From DASTSN01 sp035549175 (GTDB lineage Bacteria > Bacteroidota > Bacteroidia > Chitinophagales > Chitinophagaceae), in contig DASZRL010000092.1 of NCBI GenBank assembly GCA_035549175.1, positions 1 through 64,000 of the forward strand: a DNA stretch of 64,000 nt, given 5' to 3'. Below the pieces are notes generated by a model that ran no database searches, was not told where the DNA came from, and saw only the letters and a list, made by a program, of their open reading frames with translations. Position 1 is the first letter of the stretch, and the number at the start of each line of letters is the position of its first letter. The position numbers and the translations under genes were made by a program. This document shows, piece by piece, positions 43,924 to 53,600 of the stretch.

Positions 43924-45864
43924 TTATTGCAGCAGGGTTGGGTTGGTAACGGTTACCTTACCGGCCAGCATCCTGCGTACTTCCGTGGCGATGGCCAAGG
44001 CGTCATAGCCGCATTCCCGGTGCAGTTCACGCAGGGTACCATGCTCCACCACCCGGTCAGGGATACCCAGGATCCGGACTTCGTTGGTATAACCGTGGTC
44101 GGCCATGAACTCCAGCACCGCGCTTCCGAAGCCTCCCCGGACGCAGCCGTCTTCCACCGTGATGATCTGCGGATAGCGGGACAGGGCCTCATGGAGCAGT
44201 TCCTCGTCGAGCGGCTTGACAAAGCGCAGGTCATAGTGGGCCGGCTCGATTCCTTCAGCTTTGAGCTCCCGGATGGCGGCGGCTGCAAAATTTCCCGGGT
44301 GGCCCAGGGTAAGCAGGGCGACCTGGCGGCCTTCCCGGAGCCTGCGTCCCCGGCCGATGGGGATTTCCTTCATTTCGGTACGCCAGTCCGGCATGACGCC
44401 CTCACCCCGCGGATAGCGTATGACAAAGGGATGGGTGGTGCTGTCCAGCTGGGCGGTATACATCAGGTTGCGCAGTTCCGCCTCATTCATCGGGGCACTA
44501 ATGATCAGGTTGGGAATGCAGCGCAGGTAGGCCAGGTCATAGGCGCCGTGGTGGGTAGGCCCGTCCTCGCCCACCAGGCCCGCCCGGTCCAGGCAGAATA
44601 CCACCGGCAGGTCCTGGATGGCTACATCGTGGACCAGCTGATCATAGGCACGCTGCATAAAGGAGGAGTATATATTACAGAATACGCGCATGCCCTGGGT
44701 GGCCATGCCCGCACTGAGGGTCACGGCGTGCTGCTCGCAGATGCCCACGTCAAAGGCACGGTCGGGCATTTTTTCCATCATGAATTTGAGGGACGAACCG
44801 CTTGGCATGGCCGGCGTGATTCCCAGGATGGCGGGATTTTGCTCGGCCAGTTCGATCATGGTATGCCCGAATACATCCTGGTATTTGGGAGGCTGGGGGA
44901 GGTCGTACTTCTTTTTCTGGATCTCGCCGGTCACTTTATCGAACAAACCGGGAGCATGCCACTTGGTCTGGTCCTGTTCGGCCAGCGCATACCCCTTACC
45001 TTTTACGGTCACAATATGCAGCAGCTTGGGCCCCGGGATCTCCCGCAGGTCCCGCAGCGTGTCGACCAGCTTGGTGATGTTATGGCCATCAATGGGCCCG
45101 AAATACCGCAGTTTGAGGGCTTCAAAGAGGTTGGCGGAACTGCTCACCATCCCTTTGAGGCCTTCGGCCAGCTTATGGGCCATGCTGCGGCTGAAATTCT
45201 TGCCGACCGGCAGTTTGCCGAGCAGTTTCCAGACATCGTCCTTGACCTTGTTATAGGTCGGGGAGGTGGAAATGTCGGTCAGGTATTCCTTGAGCGCGCC
45301 CACGTTGGGGTCGATGCTCATGCAGTTGTCGTTGAGGATGATCAGGACGTCGCTGTCCGCGACGCCGGCGTGGTTCATGGCCTCGAAGGCCATGCCGGCC
45401 GTCATGGCCCCGTCCCCGATCACCGCGACGGTGCGGCGGTCCTGCTCCCCCTTGTATTTGGCCGCCATGGCCATACCCAGCGCAGCGGAAATGGAGGTCG
45501 ATGAATGGCCTACGCCGAATGCATCGAACTGACTTTCAGACCTTTTTGGAAATCCGCTGATTCCGTTGTACTTGCGGTTGGTGATAAAGCTGTCCCGGCG
45601 CCCGGTGAGGATCTTGTGCCCGTATGCCTGGTGGCCCACATCCCAGACCAGCTGATCGTAGGGGGTATTATAGATGTAATGCAGTGCCACCGTCAGTTCC
45701 ACCACGCCCAGGCTGGCGGCAAAATGCCCGCCATGCACACTGACGACGTCAATGATGTACTGGCGCAGTTCATCACAAACCTGGTGCAGCTTTTCGCGGG
45801 GCAGGGTCTTGAGGTCCTGCGGCGAATTGATCGTGCTCAGCAGCTGGCCGGGGTGAATGTGCAT
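43924..45864 (-). CDS. dxs: 1-deoxy-D-xylulose-5-phosphate synthase
   Basis: DXS condenses pyruvate and glyceraldehyde 3-phosphate in the first step of the MEP isoprenoid pathway. The 646 residues show DVGHQAYGHKILTGRRD, FGVGHSSTSISAALGMA, the thiamine-diphosphate motif GDGAMTAGMAFEAMNHAG...ILNDN, and the pyrimidine-domain block FCLDRAGLVGEDGPTHHGAYDLAYL. The C-terminal domain includes TVEDGCVRGGFGSAV. Length is normal. It is divergent from the LytS-like kinase gene; no other MEP gene is adjacent. Confidence 0.97.
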   Translation of the reverse strand: MHIHPGQLLSTINSPQDLKTLPREKLHQVCDELRQYIIDVVSVHGGHFAASLGVVELTVALHYIYNTPYDQLVWDVGHQAYGHKILTGRRDSFITNRKYNGISGFPKRSESQFDAFGVGHSSTSISAALGMAMAAKYKGEQDRRTVAVIGDGAMTAGMAFEAMNHAGVADSDVLIILNDNCMSIDPNVGALKEYLTDISTSPTYNKVKDDVWKLLGKLPVGKNFSRSMAHKLAEGLKGMVSSSANLFEALKLRYFGPIDGHNITKLVDTLRDLREIPGPKLLHIVTVKGKGYALAEQDQTKWHAPGLFDKVTGEIQKKKYDLPQPPKYQDVFGHTMIELAEQNPAILGITPAMPSGSSLKFMMEKMPDRAFDVGICEQHAVTLSAGMATQGMRVFCNIYSSFMQRAYDQLVHDVAIQDLPVVFCLDRAGLVGEDGPTHHGAYDLAYLRCIPNLIISAPMNEAELRNLMYTAQLDSTTHPFVIRYPRGEGVMPDWRTEMKEIPIGRGRRLREGRQVALLTLGHPGNFAAAAIRELKAEGIEPAHYDLRFVKPLDEELLHEALSRYPQIITVEDGCVRGGFGSAVLEFMADHGYTNEVRILGIPDRVVEHGTLRELHRECGYDALAIATEVRRMLAGKVTVTNPTLLQ

Positions 45865-46035
45865 GCGGTTGATTTGAAGTGTAAAATTAGGGTTTTCCCC
45901 TTTGGGGGGGTGGCTAAAAATTTACCAACAATCGACCGGGCAAAGGGTTGCCCGGGGTCCGGTAAATCCCTGAAATTCCTCCTAAAACGGGCTCCATTTG
46001 TAAAAATTTTGCTCCACTGGTATATTTTTATCACA

Positions 46036-46064
46036 TTGGATGCAGGCCCGTTTGATTAGCTTTG
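46036..46064 (+). promoter_or_regulatory. Promoter of the LytS/LytTR pair
   Basis: TTG, an 18-bp spacer and TAGCTTTG form a good -33/-7 pair. Only 7 nt separate the -7 element from the ATG at 46072. Confidence 0.6.
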
Positions 46065-46071
46065 TCCGAAT

Positions 46072-47127
46072 ATGCACGCAGGGAACAGGCGATACTGGTT
46101 GTTTCAGTTGTCCGGCTGGGGGATTTTCGCCTTCATCAATGTCTTTTTCGCCTTCATTTTTGAAAAAATCGAGTGGAAATTTGCCTTCCGGCTCATGATT
46201 TACATCGGCCTGGGACTGCTGCTCTCCCATGCCATGCGCTGGGTGATCCACCGGGCCAACATCATGCTGAAAACCCTGCAGAACCAGCTGACCAGTTTTA
46301 TCCTGATAACCCTGGTATTCGGGCTGCTGCTGGGGATTTCGGAGACCTACCTGCAGGAGATCTTCGGCCTGCTGCCCCGGGCGGCCGGAACGAACAAGGA
46401 AATCGCCCTGCCCAAGATCATCCTGAACAACGCGTTTTATTCCTTTGTCTACCTGTTCATCTGGAACTGTATCTACTTCATTTACCATTATGTGGAAAAG
46501 AGCCGGCGCCAGCAGCTGGATACCCTCAAGCTGGAAGCCCTGGTTAAGGAGCTGGAACTCAAGACCATTAAGGCGCATATCAACCCCCATTTCATTTTCA
46601 ATTCCCTTAACGGGATCCGGGCGATGGTGGATGAGAATCCGGACCGGGCCCGCAAGGCGATTACCGAACTGAGCAATATCCTGCGCAGCAGCATGCAGGC
46701 GGAGAAGGCCGAGACCGTGAATTTCGAGCGCGAGCTGAGCATTGTCCGCGATTACCTGGCCCTGGAAAATATGCGGTTTGAGGACCGGCTCATCGTCGAG
46801 TATGAAATAGATGAAGACACCCTGGAAAGACCGGTCCCCCCGATGATGCTGCAGACCCTCGTGGAGAACGCCATCAAACACGGAATCAGCAAGCGGGTTA
46901 CCGGCGGGGTAGTCAAGATTATATCGGACTTCCGGGATAATTACCATGAGCTGGCCGTCCAGAATACGGGGAACCTCAATGGGGCGCTGAATGCGGAGGG
47001 ATTCGGGCTTTCCAGCACCCAAAACCGGCTGAACCTGCTCTACGGGGAAAAGGCCACTTTCCAGATCCAGCAGATAAATCCGAATATTGTGGAAGCAAGG
47101 GTCCTGATCCCCGTAGAAATCAAATAA
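46072..47127 (+). CDS. LytS-type (His_kinase family) membrane sensor kinase
   Basis: A 351-residue kinase with four predicted membrane helices (about 8-30, 40-58, 72-92, 118-140), a short helical linker, then the His_kinase domain with phospho-acceptor His173 (KAHINPHFIFNSLNGIRAM) and an ATPase part with PPMMLQTLVENAIKHGI and EGFGLSSTQNRL. There is no periplasmic sensor domain, so the signal is probably membrane-borne or relayed. The LytTR regulator follows 12 bp later and is its partner. Confidence 0.94.
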   Translation: MHAGNRRYWLFQLSGWGIFAFINVFFAFIFEKIEWKFAFRLMIYIGLGLLLSHAMRWVIHRANIMLKTLQNQLTSFILITLVFGLLLGISETYLQEIFGLLPRAAGTNKEIALPKIILNNAFYSFVYLFIWNCIYFIYHYVEKSRRQQLDTLKLEALVKELELKTIKAHINPHFIFNSLNGIRAMVDENPDRARKAITELSNILRSSMQAEKAETVNFERELSIVRDYLALENMRFEDRLIVEYEIDEDTLERPVPPMMLQTLVENAIKHGISKRVTGGVVKIISDFRDNYHELAVQNTGNLNGALNAEGFGLSSTQNRLNLLYGEKATFQIQQINPNIVEARVLIPVEIK

Positions 47128-47139
47128 ACCTCTTTTCAC

Positions 47140-47868
47140 ATGAGAGCAATTATCATCGACGATGAACGTCTGGCCAGGGCCGAACTGAAAAAGCTGCTCC
47201 AGGAATACCCGGAGATCGAGGTGGTGGACGAGGCGGCCAACGCGGAAGAAGGCCTCGCGAAGATCGATAGCCTGAACCCCGACCTTATTTTCCTGGACAT
47301 CCAGATGCCGGGTAAAACCGGTTTTGACATGCTGGCGGAACTGGAAAAGGCTCCCCACGTGATCTTTACGACGGCCTACGATGAATATGCGCTGAAGGCC
47401 TTTGAGGTGAATGCGCTGGACTACCTGCTCAAACCGGTGGAGCCCAAGCGTTTGGCGGATGCCATCCAGAAACTGCAGAATGCCGAACAGAAGGAGACCC
47501 GCCCCGCCCAGGAAGGTACCAATAACAGCCTGCTGGGCGAAAACGATCAGGTCTTCGTCAAGGACGGGGACCGGTGCTGGTTTGTCCGCCTCAGCGACAT
47601 CCGGCTTTTTGAAAGCGTGGGCAACTACGCGAAGGTGTTTTTCGGACCCAATAAGCCGCTCATTCTCAAATCCCTCAACGCCCTGGAGGAGCGCCTGGAC
47701 GAGCGCAGTTTCTTTCGGGCCAACCGCAAGCATATCGTCAATTTGCGGATGATTGAAAAAATAGAGCCTTATTTTAACGGGGGCCTGCTGCTGGAACTGA
47801 AAGGAGGGGAGAAGATCGAAGTCAGCCGCCGCCAGACCGTTAAGTTCAAGGAAATGATGAGCCTGTGA
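47140..47868 (+). CDS. LytTR-family response regulator
   Basis: The 242 residues comprise a receiver domain (phospho-acceptor Asp53 in LIFLDIQMPGKTGFDML, acidic pair D7/D8, LLKPVEPKRL) and a C-terminal LytTR DNA-binding domain (about 140-240) with IRLFESVGNYAKVFF, RSFFRANRKHIVNLRMIEKIEPY and EKIEVSRRQTVKFKEMM. It is in an operon with the LytS-type kinase upstream. Target genes are not evident nearby. Confidence 0.95.
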   Translation: MRAIIIDDERLARAELKKLLQEYPEIEVVDEAANAEEGLAKIDSLNPDLIFLDIQMPGKTGFDMLAELEKAPHVIFTTAYDEYALKAFEVNALDYLLKPVEPKRLADAIQKLQNAEQKETRPAQEGTNNSLLGENDQVFVKDGDRCWFVRLSDIRLFESVGNYAKVFFGPNKPLILKSLNALEERLDERSFFRANRKHIVNLRMIEKIEPYFNGGLLLELKGGEKIEVSRRQTVKFKEMMSL

Positions 47869-47931
47869 TTTTCCCGGGACGGACCCCGGCGGTCCTCCTG
47901 CATTGTATCGCCTAATCAACCCGATCCGAAT

Positions 47932-49215
47932 ATGAAGAAATTGCTCCTTTTGGCGCCCGGATGCGCCCTGTCCCTGGTACTTTTTGCACAAACCGTCCCG
48001 GGAAGTCTTTCTACCGCCGAGGTCGAGCGGGTGGAACGTACCCTGTCCTCCGACGACATGCGGGGGCGCCGGGCCTTTACCCCGGATATTGACCGGGCGG
48101 CGGATTTCATCGCTTCGGAGTTCCGGGCGGCCGGCCTGCAGCCCCTGCCGGGCAACCGGACCTACCTGCAGGAGTTCTGGATGGTCCAGCCCAAATTTAT
48201 CAGTGCGTCCGGCACGATGGACGGGGAGGCGGTGGACGCTTCCAGCCTGGTGGTCATCACCTGCCAACCCGAGTTGAAGGTGGATGATCATTCCGGCTAT
48301 GAGAAAGTCCGGATGGCCCCGGATGCCAATCTTTTTGCGGAGGCCCGGAAATACCTGCTGTCCGGACGGAACCAGGTGGTGCTGGTACCCACGAAACTGG
48401 CCGCCAATTTCCTGCGGCTTACCGGCATGAAGCGGGGGCTTTTCAAAACCGACAAAAGCCTCGTGTTTGTGCTTACCGACAAGGATCCCGTCACCTACTC
48501 CTTCGAGGCGCACCACCAGATCAGGGAGCAGCGGCTGGCCAATGTGGTCGGGATATTGCCGGGGCGCAGCCGGCCGAAGGAATACGTGATCTTCTCGGGC
48601 CATTATGACCACCTGGGGGTTACCCAGCCGGTGAACGGGGATTCCATCTACAACGGGGCCAACGATGATGCCGCCGGCACCACGGCCGTGATCCTGCTGG
48701 CCAGGTATTTCAAACAGAAAGGGGACAACGAGCGGACCCTGGTGTTCGCGGCCTTTACGGCCGAGGAGCTGGGTGCGTACGGGTCCCAGTACTTTTCGCG
48801 GCAGTTTGACCCGGCCCAGGTAATGGCCATGTTCAACATAGAAATGATCGGGACCCAGAGCAAATGGGGAAAGGACGCGGCCTACATAACCGGCTATGAC
48901 AAGACTGATATGGGCCAGATCATGCAGAAAAACCTGGCTGGCACCGGCTTCACCTTTTATCCCGACCCGTATACCGACCAGCACCTTTTTTACCGGTCCG
49001 ACAATGCCACCCTGGCCCGCCAGGGGGTGCCGGCCCATACGATTTCCACGTCCAAAATGGATAATGAGCCTAATTACCACAAGGTCTCCGATCAGATCGA
49101 GACCCTGGACCTCGACAATATGGCCCGTATCATCCAATCCATTGCGCTCAGCGCCCGGACCATCATCAGCGGCCAGGACACGCCGACCCGCGTGCATGTG
49201 GAAGACCTTCAATAG
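47932..49215 (+). CDS. Secreted M28-family zinc aminopeptidase
   Basis: A 427-residue exported peptidase with a signal peptide (MKKLLLLAPGCALSLVLFAQT). The metal-binding residues of family M28 are seen in order: His/Asp in SGHYDHLGV (about 223-231), Asp in YNGANDDAAGT, the Glu pair in FAAFTAEELGAYGS, Asp or Glu in MFNIEMIG, and His in PNYHKVSDQIETLD near the end. There is no T9SS sorting domain, so it is likely periplasmic. It follows the LytTR regulator by 63 bp, with no clear terminator between. Confidence 0.92.
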   Translation: MKKLLLLAPGCALSLVLFAQTVPGSLSTAEVERVERTLSSDDMRGRRAFTPDIDRAADFIASEFRAAGLQPLPGNRTYLQEFWMVQPKFISASGTMDGEAVDASSLVVITCQPELKVDDHSGYEKVRMAPDANLFAEARKYLLSGRNQVVLVPTKLAANFLRLTGMKRGLFKTDKSLVFVLTDKDPVTYSFEAHHQIREQRLANVVGILPGRSRPKEYVIFSGHYDHLGVTQPVNGDSIYNGANDDAAGTTAVILLARYFKQKGDNERTLVFAAFTAEELGAYGSQYFSRQFDPAQVMAMFNIEMIGTQSKWGKDAAYITGYDKTDMGQIMQKNLAGTGFTFYPDPYTDQHLFYRSDNATLARQGVPAHTISTSKMDNEPNYHKVSDQIETLDLDNMARIIQSIALSARTIISGQDTPTRVHVEDLQ

Positions 49216-49274
49216 CTGAAAACAACCTTGGGAGGGAGTATACCGCCCGCAGGTACCCGGTGGCCTGGGTCCGC

Positions 49275-50033
49275 TCAGAGGGCGCGGACAGGCAGGGAGT
49301 GCACCGCGGCGCTAAGCTCACGGATGAGCGAGGGGTCCTTTTCTATGGCATTGCCCACGATAAGCAGGTCCGCACCGGCCTTGCAGTTCCGGTAGGCCTT
49401 TTCCGGGTCGCAGATCCCTCCGCCCACGATCAGGGGCACGCTGATATGGTCTGCCACACTGCGGATCATGCTTTCGGTTACCGGCTTTTTGGCGCCGCTG
49501 CCGGCGTCCATATAGATCAGTTTCATGCCCAGCATTTCGCCGGCCATGGCGGTGCACATGGCAATTTCGTTCTTATCCGCCGGGATGGGGGTGGCATTGC
49601 TGATGTAGGACACCGTCGTGGGGGCCCCGCCATCAATCACCATATATCCGGTGGAAAGGATTTCCAGGCCGCTCTGCCGCACAAACGGGGCGGAAACCAC
49701 ATGCTGGCCGATCAGCAGTTCGGGATTGCGGCCGGAAATCAGCGACAGGTATAGCAGGGCGTCGGCATACCGGCTGATCTGGGAAGGGCTTCCCGGAAAC
49801 AGGATGACAGGAATCTGGCTATGCTGCTTGAGGTGCTGCACGCAGGCGTCCAGGTGGTTGGAAATCACCAGGCTGCCTCCCACCAGGAAGTAATCCACCC
49901 CGGCGGGAACAGACAGCGAGACCATTTCGTCCAGTATGGCCGGATTGACCTTATCGGGGTCAATGAGCACGGCAAACGATTTTCGGCCCTCTTCCTTTCT
50001 GGTTTTCAATGACTGGTAAATAGATTCCCTCAT
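49275..50033 (-). CDS. Geranylgeranylglyceryl/heptaprenylglyceryl phosphate synthase family (PcrB-like)
   Basis: These TIM-barrel enzymes attach a polyprenyl chain to glycerol-1-phosphate, the first ether-lipid step in archaea; homologues occur in Bacillota and Bacteroidota. The 252 residues show KSFAVLIDPDKV, VDYFLVGGSLV, PVILFPGSPSQI, the IYMDAGSGAKKPV block and PLIVGGGICDPEKAYRNCKAGADLLIVGNAIE, the phosphate-binding end. Family assignment is good; the prenyl chain length and the lipid product in this organism are unknown. It is convergent with the M28 peptidase gene. Confidence 0.93.
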   Translation of the reverse strand: MRESIYQSLKTRKEEGRKSFAVLIDPDKVNPAILDEMVSLSVPAGVDYFLVGGSLVISNHLDACVQHLKQHSQIPVILFPGSPSQISRYADALLYLSLISGRNPELLIGQHVVSAPFVRQSGLEILSTGYMVIDGGAPTTVSYISNATPIPADKNEIAMCTAMAGEMLGMKLIYMDAGSGAKKPVTESMIRSVADHISVPLIVGGGICDPEKAYRNCKAGADLLIVGNAIEKDPSLIRELSAAVHSLPVRAL

Positions 50034-50507
50034 CCGGTCCTGTTGTTACGTGCAAAAATGCAAAAACTTTTCGAGTTCCGGGCTTTTTAGGGCTTTATTC
50101 GGCAGGGGCGGGGACCCGGAGGGGCCCGCCAGGGCCGGACACAGCAAAGCTCCGGGTTGAGGAATACCCGGCCCGGCGGGCAGGGGGCCTGGAAGGCCCG
50201 CACACCAGGGGATAACAAGGAGGCCTATACGAAATTCACCCTGGTCCTGCCGGACCGGGACGATCGGGTGAAGGAATGGGAGAACCCGGCCGCTTCTTGC
50301 TGCCCCCCTGGCCCGGAGGGGCCGCGCAGCCTGGGTTTGGGGTGATACCCAGCAGGAAAGGCATGCCTGGCAATGCTTTGGGGAATGCGCGCCGGAAAAA
50401 ACCTTGCTGGTTTTGGGTTCCAGGGGGTCTTCCCGGAGCATAACAATTTATTAATATTTGGGGGTGAATTTTCCAAATAAATATTTTCCATCGGACAGGT
50501 GGCCGGC

Positions 50508-50516
50508 TGTGTAAAA
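50508..50516 (-). promoter_or_regulatory. DnaA-box-like site upstream of nrdJ (minus orientation)
   Basis: TGTGTAAAA reads TTTTACACA on the minus strand and fits the TTWTNCACA consensus exactly. Confidence 0.35.
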
Positions 50517-50563
50517 ATCGCTGGAGTCCCTGCTGTAAAGGGCTTTCATTGGCAACCGGTATC

Positions 50564-50584
50564 TTTTCCACAAGATGTGTATAT
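50564..50584. promoter_or_regulatory. Facing DnaA-box-like pair upstream of nrdJ
   Basis: TTTTCCACA (50564-50572, exact TTWTNCACA match) is followed after AGA by TGTGTATAT (50576-50584), an inverted copy one base off consensus. The pair sits 4-24 bp upstream of the nrdJ -7 element. Confidence 0.4.
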
Positions 50585-50587
50585 CTG

Positions 50588-50595
50588 TAGGTTTG
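50588..50595 (+). promoter_or_regulatory. -7 element of nrdJ
   Basis: TAGGTTTG matches TAnnTTTG exactly and would give a leader of about 80 nt. Confidence 0.5.
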
Positions 50596-50682
50596 CAATT
50601 CAGAAATCAAAAAATACTTTCGTAAACGTCTCTCGCCTGAGAGCTCGTTTTTGGACCAGAACCCACTAAATTCTTTTTAGTT

Positions 50683-53600
50683 ATGGCAAAGCAAAACCAG
50701 GGGTCCGCCGGCCGCGGATTGACATTTCATCGTCGCTATACACGAGAGGACATCAATGTATATGACCAGTTCGAATATGATTACCGCACGTCCGTGATCC
50801 GGAACCCGTCCGGGGAAGTGGTATTCGAAATGAACAATGTGGAGGTGCCCAGGCAATGGAGCCAGATTGCCACAGATATTCTGGCCCAGAAGTATTTCCG
50901 GAAGGCAGGCGTGCCGCAGCCGGATGGCAGCCTTGGCCGGGAGACCTCGGTCAGGCAGGTAGCCCACCGTCTGGCCAACTGCTGGCGCGTATGGGGCGAG
51001 CGCTACGGGTATTTTGCCACCCCGGCCGATGCCCAGGTTTTCTATGACGAGCTGGTGTACAGCATCCTGAACCAGATGTGCGTTCCCAACTCCCCGCAAT
51101 GGTTCAATACCGGTCTGTACGAGAGCTACGGAATCAAGGGGAAGCCCCAGGGACACTATTATGTGGATCCCGTCGACGGGCAGCTCAAGGAATCCACCTC
51201 GGCCTACGAACGGCCTCAGCCCCACGCCTGCTTCATCCTGAGCGTGGAGGATGACCTGGTTGGCAACGGGGGGATCATGGATCTGTGGGTCCGGGAAGCC
51301 CGGATCTTTAAATATGGCTCCGGCGTCGGAACCAACTTCTCCAACCTGCGCGGGGAAGGCGAAAAACTCAGCGGCGGAGGTACTTCCAGCGGCCTGATGA
51401 GCTTCCTGAAGATTGGTGACCGGGCCGCCGGTGCCATCAAGAGCGGCGGAACCACCCGGCGCGCCGCCAAAATGGTCTGCCTGGACCTGGACCATCCCGA
51501 GATCGTGGAATTCATCAACTGGAAGATGGAGGAGGAGAAGAAAGTGGCTGCCCTGATTGCTGCCGGCTACGCCAGTGATTATGAAGGAGAAGCCTACCGG
51601 ACCGTCAGCGGACAGAATTCCAATAACTCGGTGCGCATCCCCAATGCCTTCTTTGAGCGCCTGAAAAACAACGAGGACTGGGAACTGATCGGGCGGATGG
51701 ACGGCCGCGTCATGAAAAAAGTGCCTTCCCGGGAACTCTGGAACCAGATCGCCTACGCCGCCTGGCGCTGCGCGGATCCGGGCACCCAGTACAATACCAC
51801 CATCAATGAATGGCATACCTGCCCCGCAGGCGGGGAAATCCGGGCTTCCAACCCCTGCTCGGAATACATGTTCCTCGACAATACGGCCTGCAACCTGGCT
51901 TCCGCCAACCTGATGAAGTTCTACGACGTGGAAAAGAACCTGTTTGATGTCGAAGGATACGAGTATAACTGCCGGCTCTGGACGGTGGTGCTGGAGATCT
52001 CGGTGCTGATGGCGCAGTTCCCCTCCAAGGAGGTGGCTCAGCTGAGCTATGAATACAGGACCCTGGGACTGGGTTATGCCAACCTGGGTACCCTGCTGAT
52101 GGTCAGCGGCATCCCCTACGACAGTGAGGAGGCCCGCGCCATTGCCGGCTCGATCACCGCCATCATGACGGGGATCGCCTACAAGACCTCCGCGGAACTG
52201 GCCGAAGTGCTGGGGCCCTTCCCCCGCTTTGCCGAAAACCGCGACAATATGCTGCGGGTCATGCGCAACCACCGTCTGGCCGCCTACGATGCCGACGAAT
52301 ACGAAGGACTGAGCATCAAACCCCAGGGTATTAAGGCCCAATACTGCCCGGATTATCTGCTGAAGGCCGCCTGCAAGGCCTGGGACGAGGCGGTTGAACT
52401 GGGCGAGAAATACGGCTACCGGAACGCCCAGGCCACGGTCATCGCGCCCACCGGCACCATCGGCCTGGTCATGGATTGCGACACCACGGGCGTGGAGCCC
52501 GATTTTGCCCTGGTAAAGTTCAAGAAGCTTTCCGGCGGCGGGTATTTCAAGATCATCAACCAGTCCGTTCCTACGGCCCTTCGCAACCTGGGATACAACG
52601 ACCGGGAAATCGATGCCATCGTAAAATACGCCGTGGGTGCCGCCACCTTCGCCGGGGCTCCCTTTATCAATCACCAGACCCTCAGTGAAAAGGGATTCAT
52701 TGCCGAGGAGATCAAACGACTGGATGCAGCCGTTGCCTCGGCCTTTGAGATCGGCTTTGTGTTCAATAAATACACCCTGGGCGAGGAATGCCTCCAACGC
52801 CTGGGTTTCAAACCGGAAGAATACAACGACTTTTCCTGGAGCCTGCTGGAGGCCCTCGGGTTCAGCGAGGAGGAGATCGAAGCCGCCAACGATTACGTAT
52901 GCGGTACGATGATGCTCGAAGGCGCCCCCTACCTGAAAGAACAGCACCTGCCCGTTTTTGACTGTGCCAACAAATGCGGAAAGAAAGGACAGCGCTATAT
53001 TCACGCGCATGGTCACATCCGCATGATGGGAGCCGCCCAGCCCTTTATCAGCGGGGCGATCTCCAAGACCATCAACCTGCCCCATGAAGCCGCCGTGGAG
53101 GAAATCGCCGAAGCCTACCTGCTTAGCTGGGAACTGGGCCTGAAAGCCTGTGCCCTCTACCGGGATGGCTCCAAGCTCTCCCAGCCGCTCAGCAACAAGA
53201 GCGACAAAAAGAAAAAGGTCATCGCCGAGGAACCAGGTTCCGCCGCTATGGCCCCTGCCGCCGATTCCAACATCGTGGACCTGGGCAAACTGACCGTGGA
53301 AGAACTGCTGGAAGAGGTGCAGAAGCGGGTGCAGGCTTCCCCGGATACGAAGCTGAAACGGAAGCTGGCCAGCATCGTGGAGCGCCGCTCCCTGCCTGCC
53401 AAGCGCCGCGGCTTCACCCAAAAAGCCAAGATCAATGGCCAGGCCATCTTCCTGCGTACCGGGGAATACAGCGACGGTACCCTGGGGGAAATCTTCATCG
53501 ATATGGCGAAGGAAGGAGCCACCATGCGCAGCATGCTGAACTGCTTTGCCATTTCCATCTCGATCGGCCTGCAGTATGGCGTACCCCTGGAGGAGTTCGT

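Larger units (their letters stand above)
50034..50682. other. Intergenic regulatory stretch upstream of nrdJ
   Basis: About 650 bp without a convincing gene. The first 400 bp is GC-rich with imperfect repeats of a CCCGGAGGGGCC-type sequence (about 50109 and 50314) and short hairpins (CTGGGT/ACCCAG around 50330). The last 240 bp is AT-rich and carries two exact DnaA-box matches and the nrdJ -7 element. I found no cobalamin-riboswitch core. Confidence 0.6.

Noticed and set aside
43870..45504. Open frame of 544 codons antisense to dxs
   Set aside because: Shadow of DXS; no motif.
45982..49212. Open frame of 1076 codons antisense to the LytS, LytTR and M28 genes
   Set aside because: It spans three unrelated genes on the opposite strand that each have full motifs and starts.
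50440..50600. Chromosome replication origin (AT-rich block plus DnaA-box-like sites)
   Set aside because: Only two exact boxes, no cluster, and no dnaA, dnaN or other origin-linked gene nearby; promoter control is the simpler reading. GC-skew of the whole genome would decide.
50236..50610. Frame of 124 codons on the minus strand upstream of nrdJ
   Set aside because: Pro/Gly-rich C-terminus, no conserved pattern, overlaps the likely nrdJ control region.
50034..50682. Cobalamin riboswitch before the B12-dependent reductase
   Set aside because: I looked for the conserved B12-box type core and found no match; B12 enzymes need not carry one. A covariance search would settle it.
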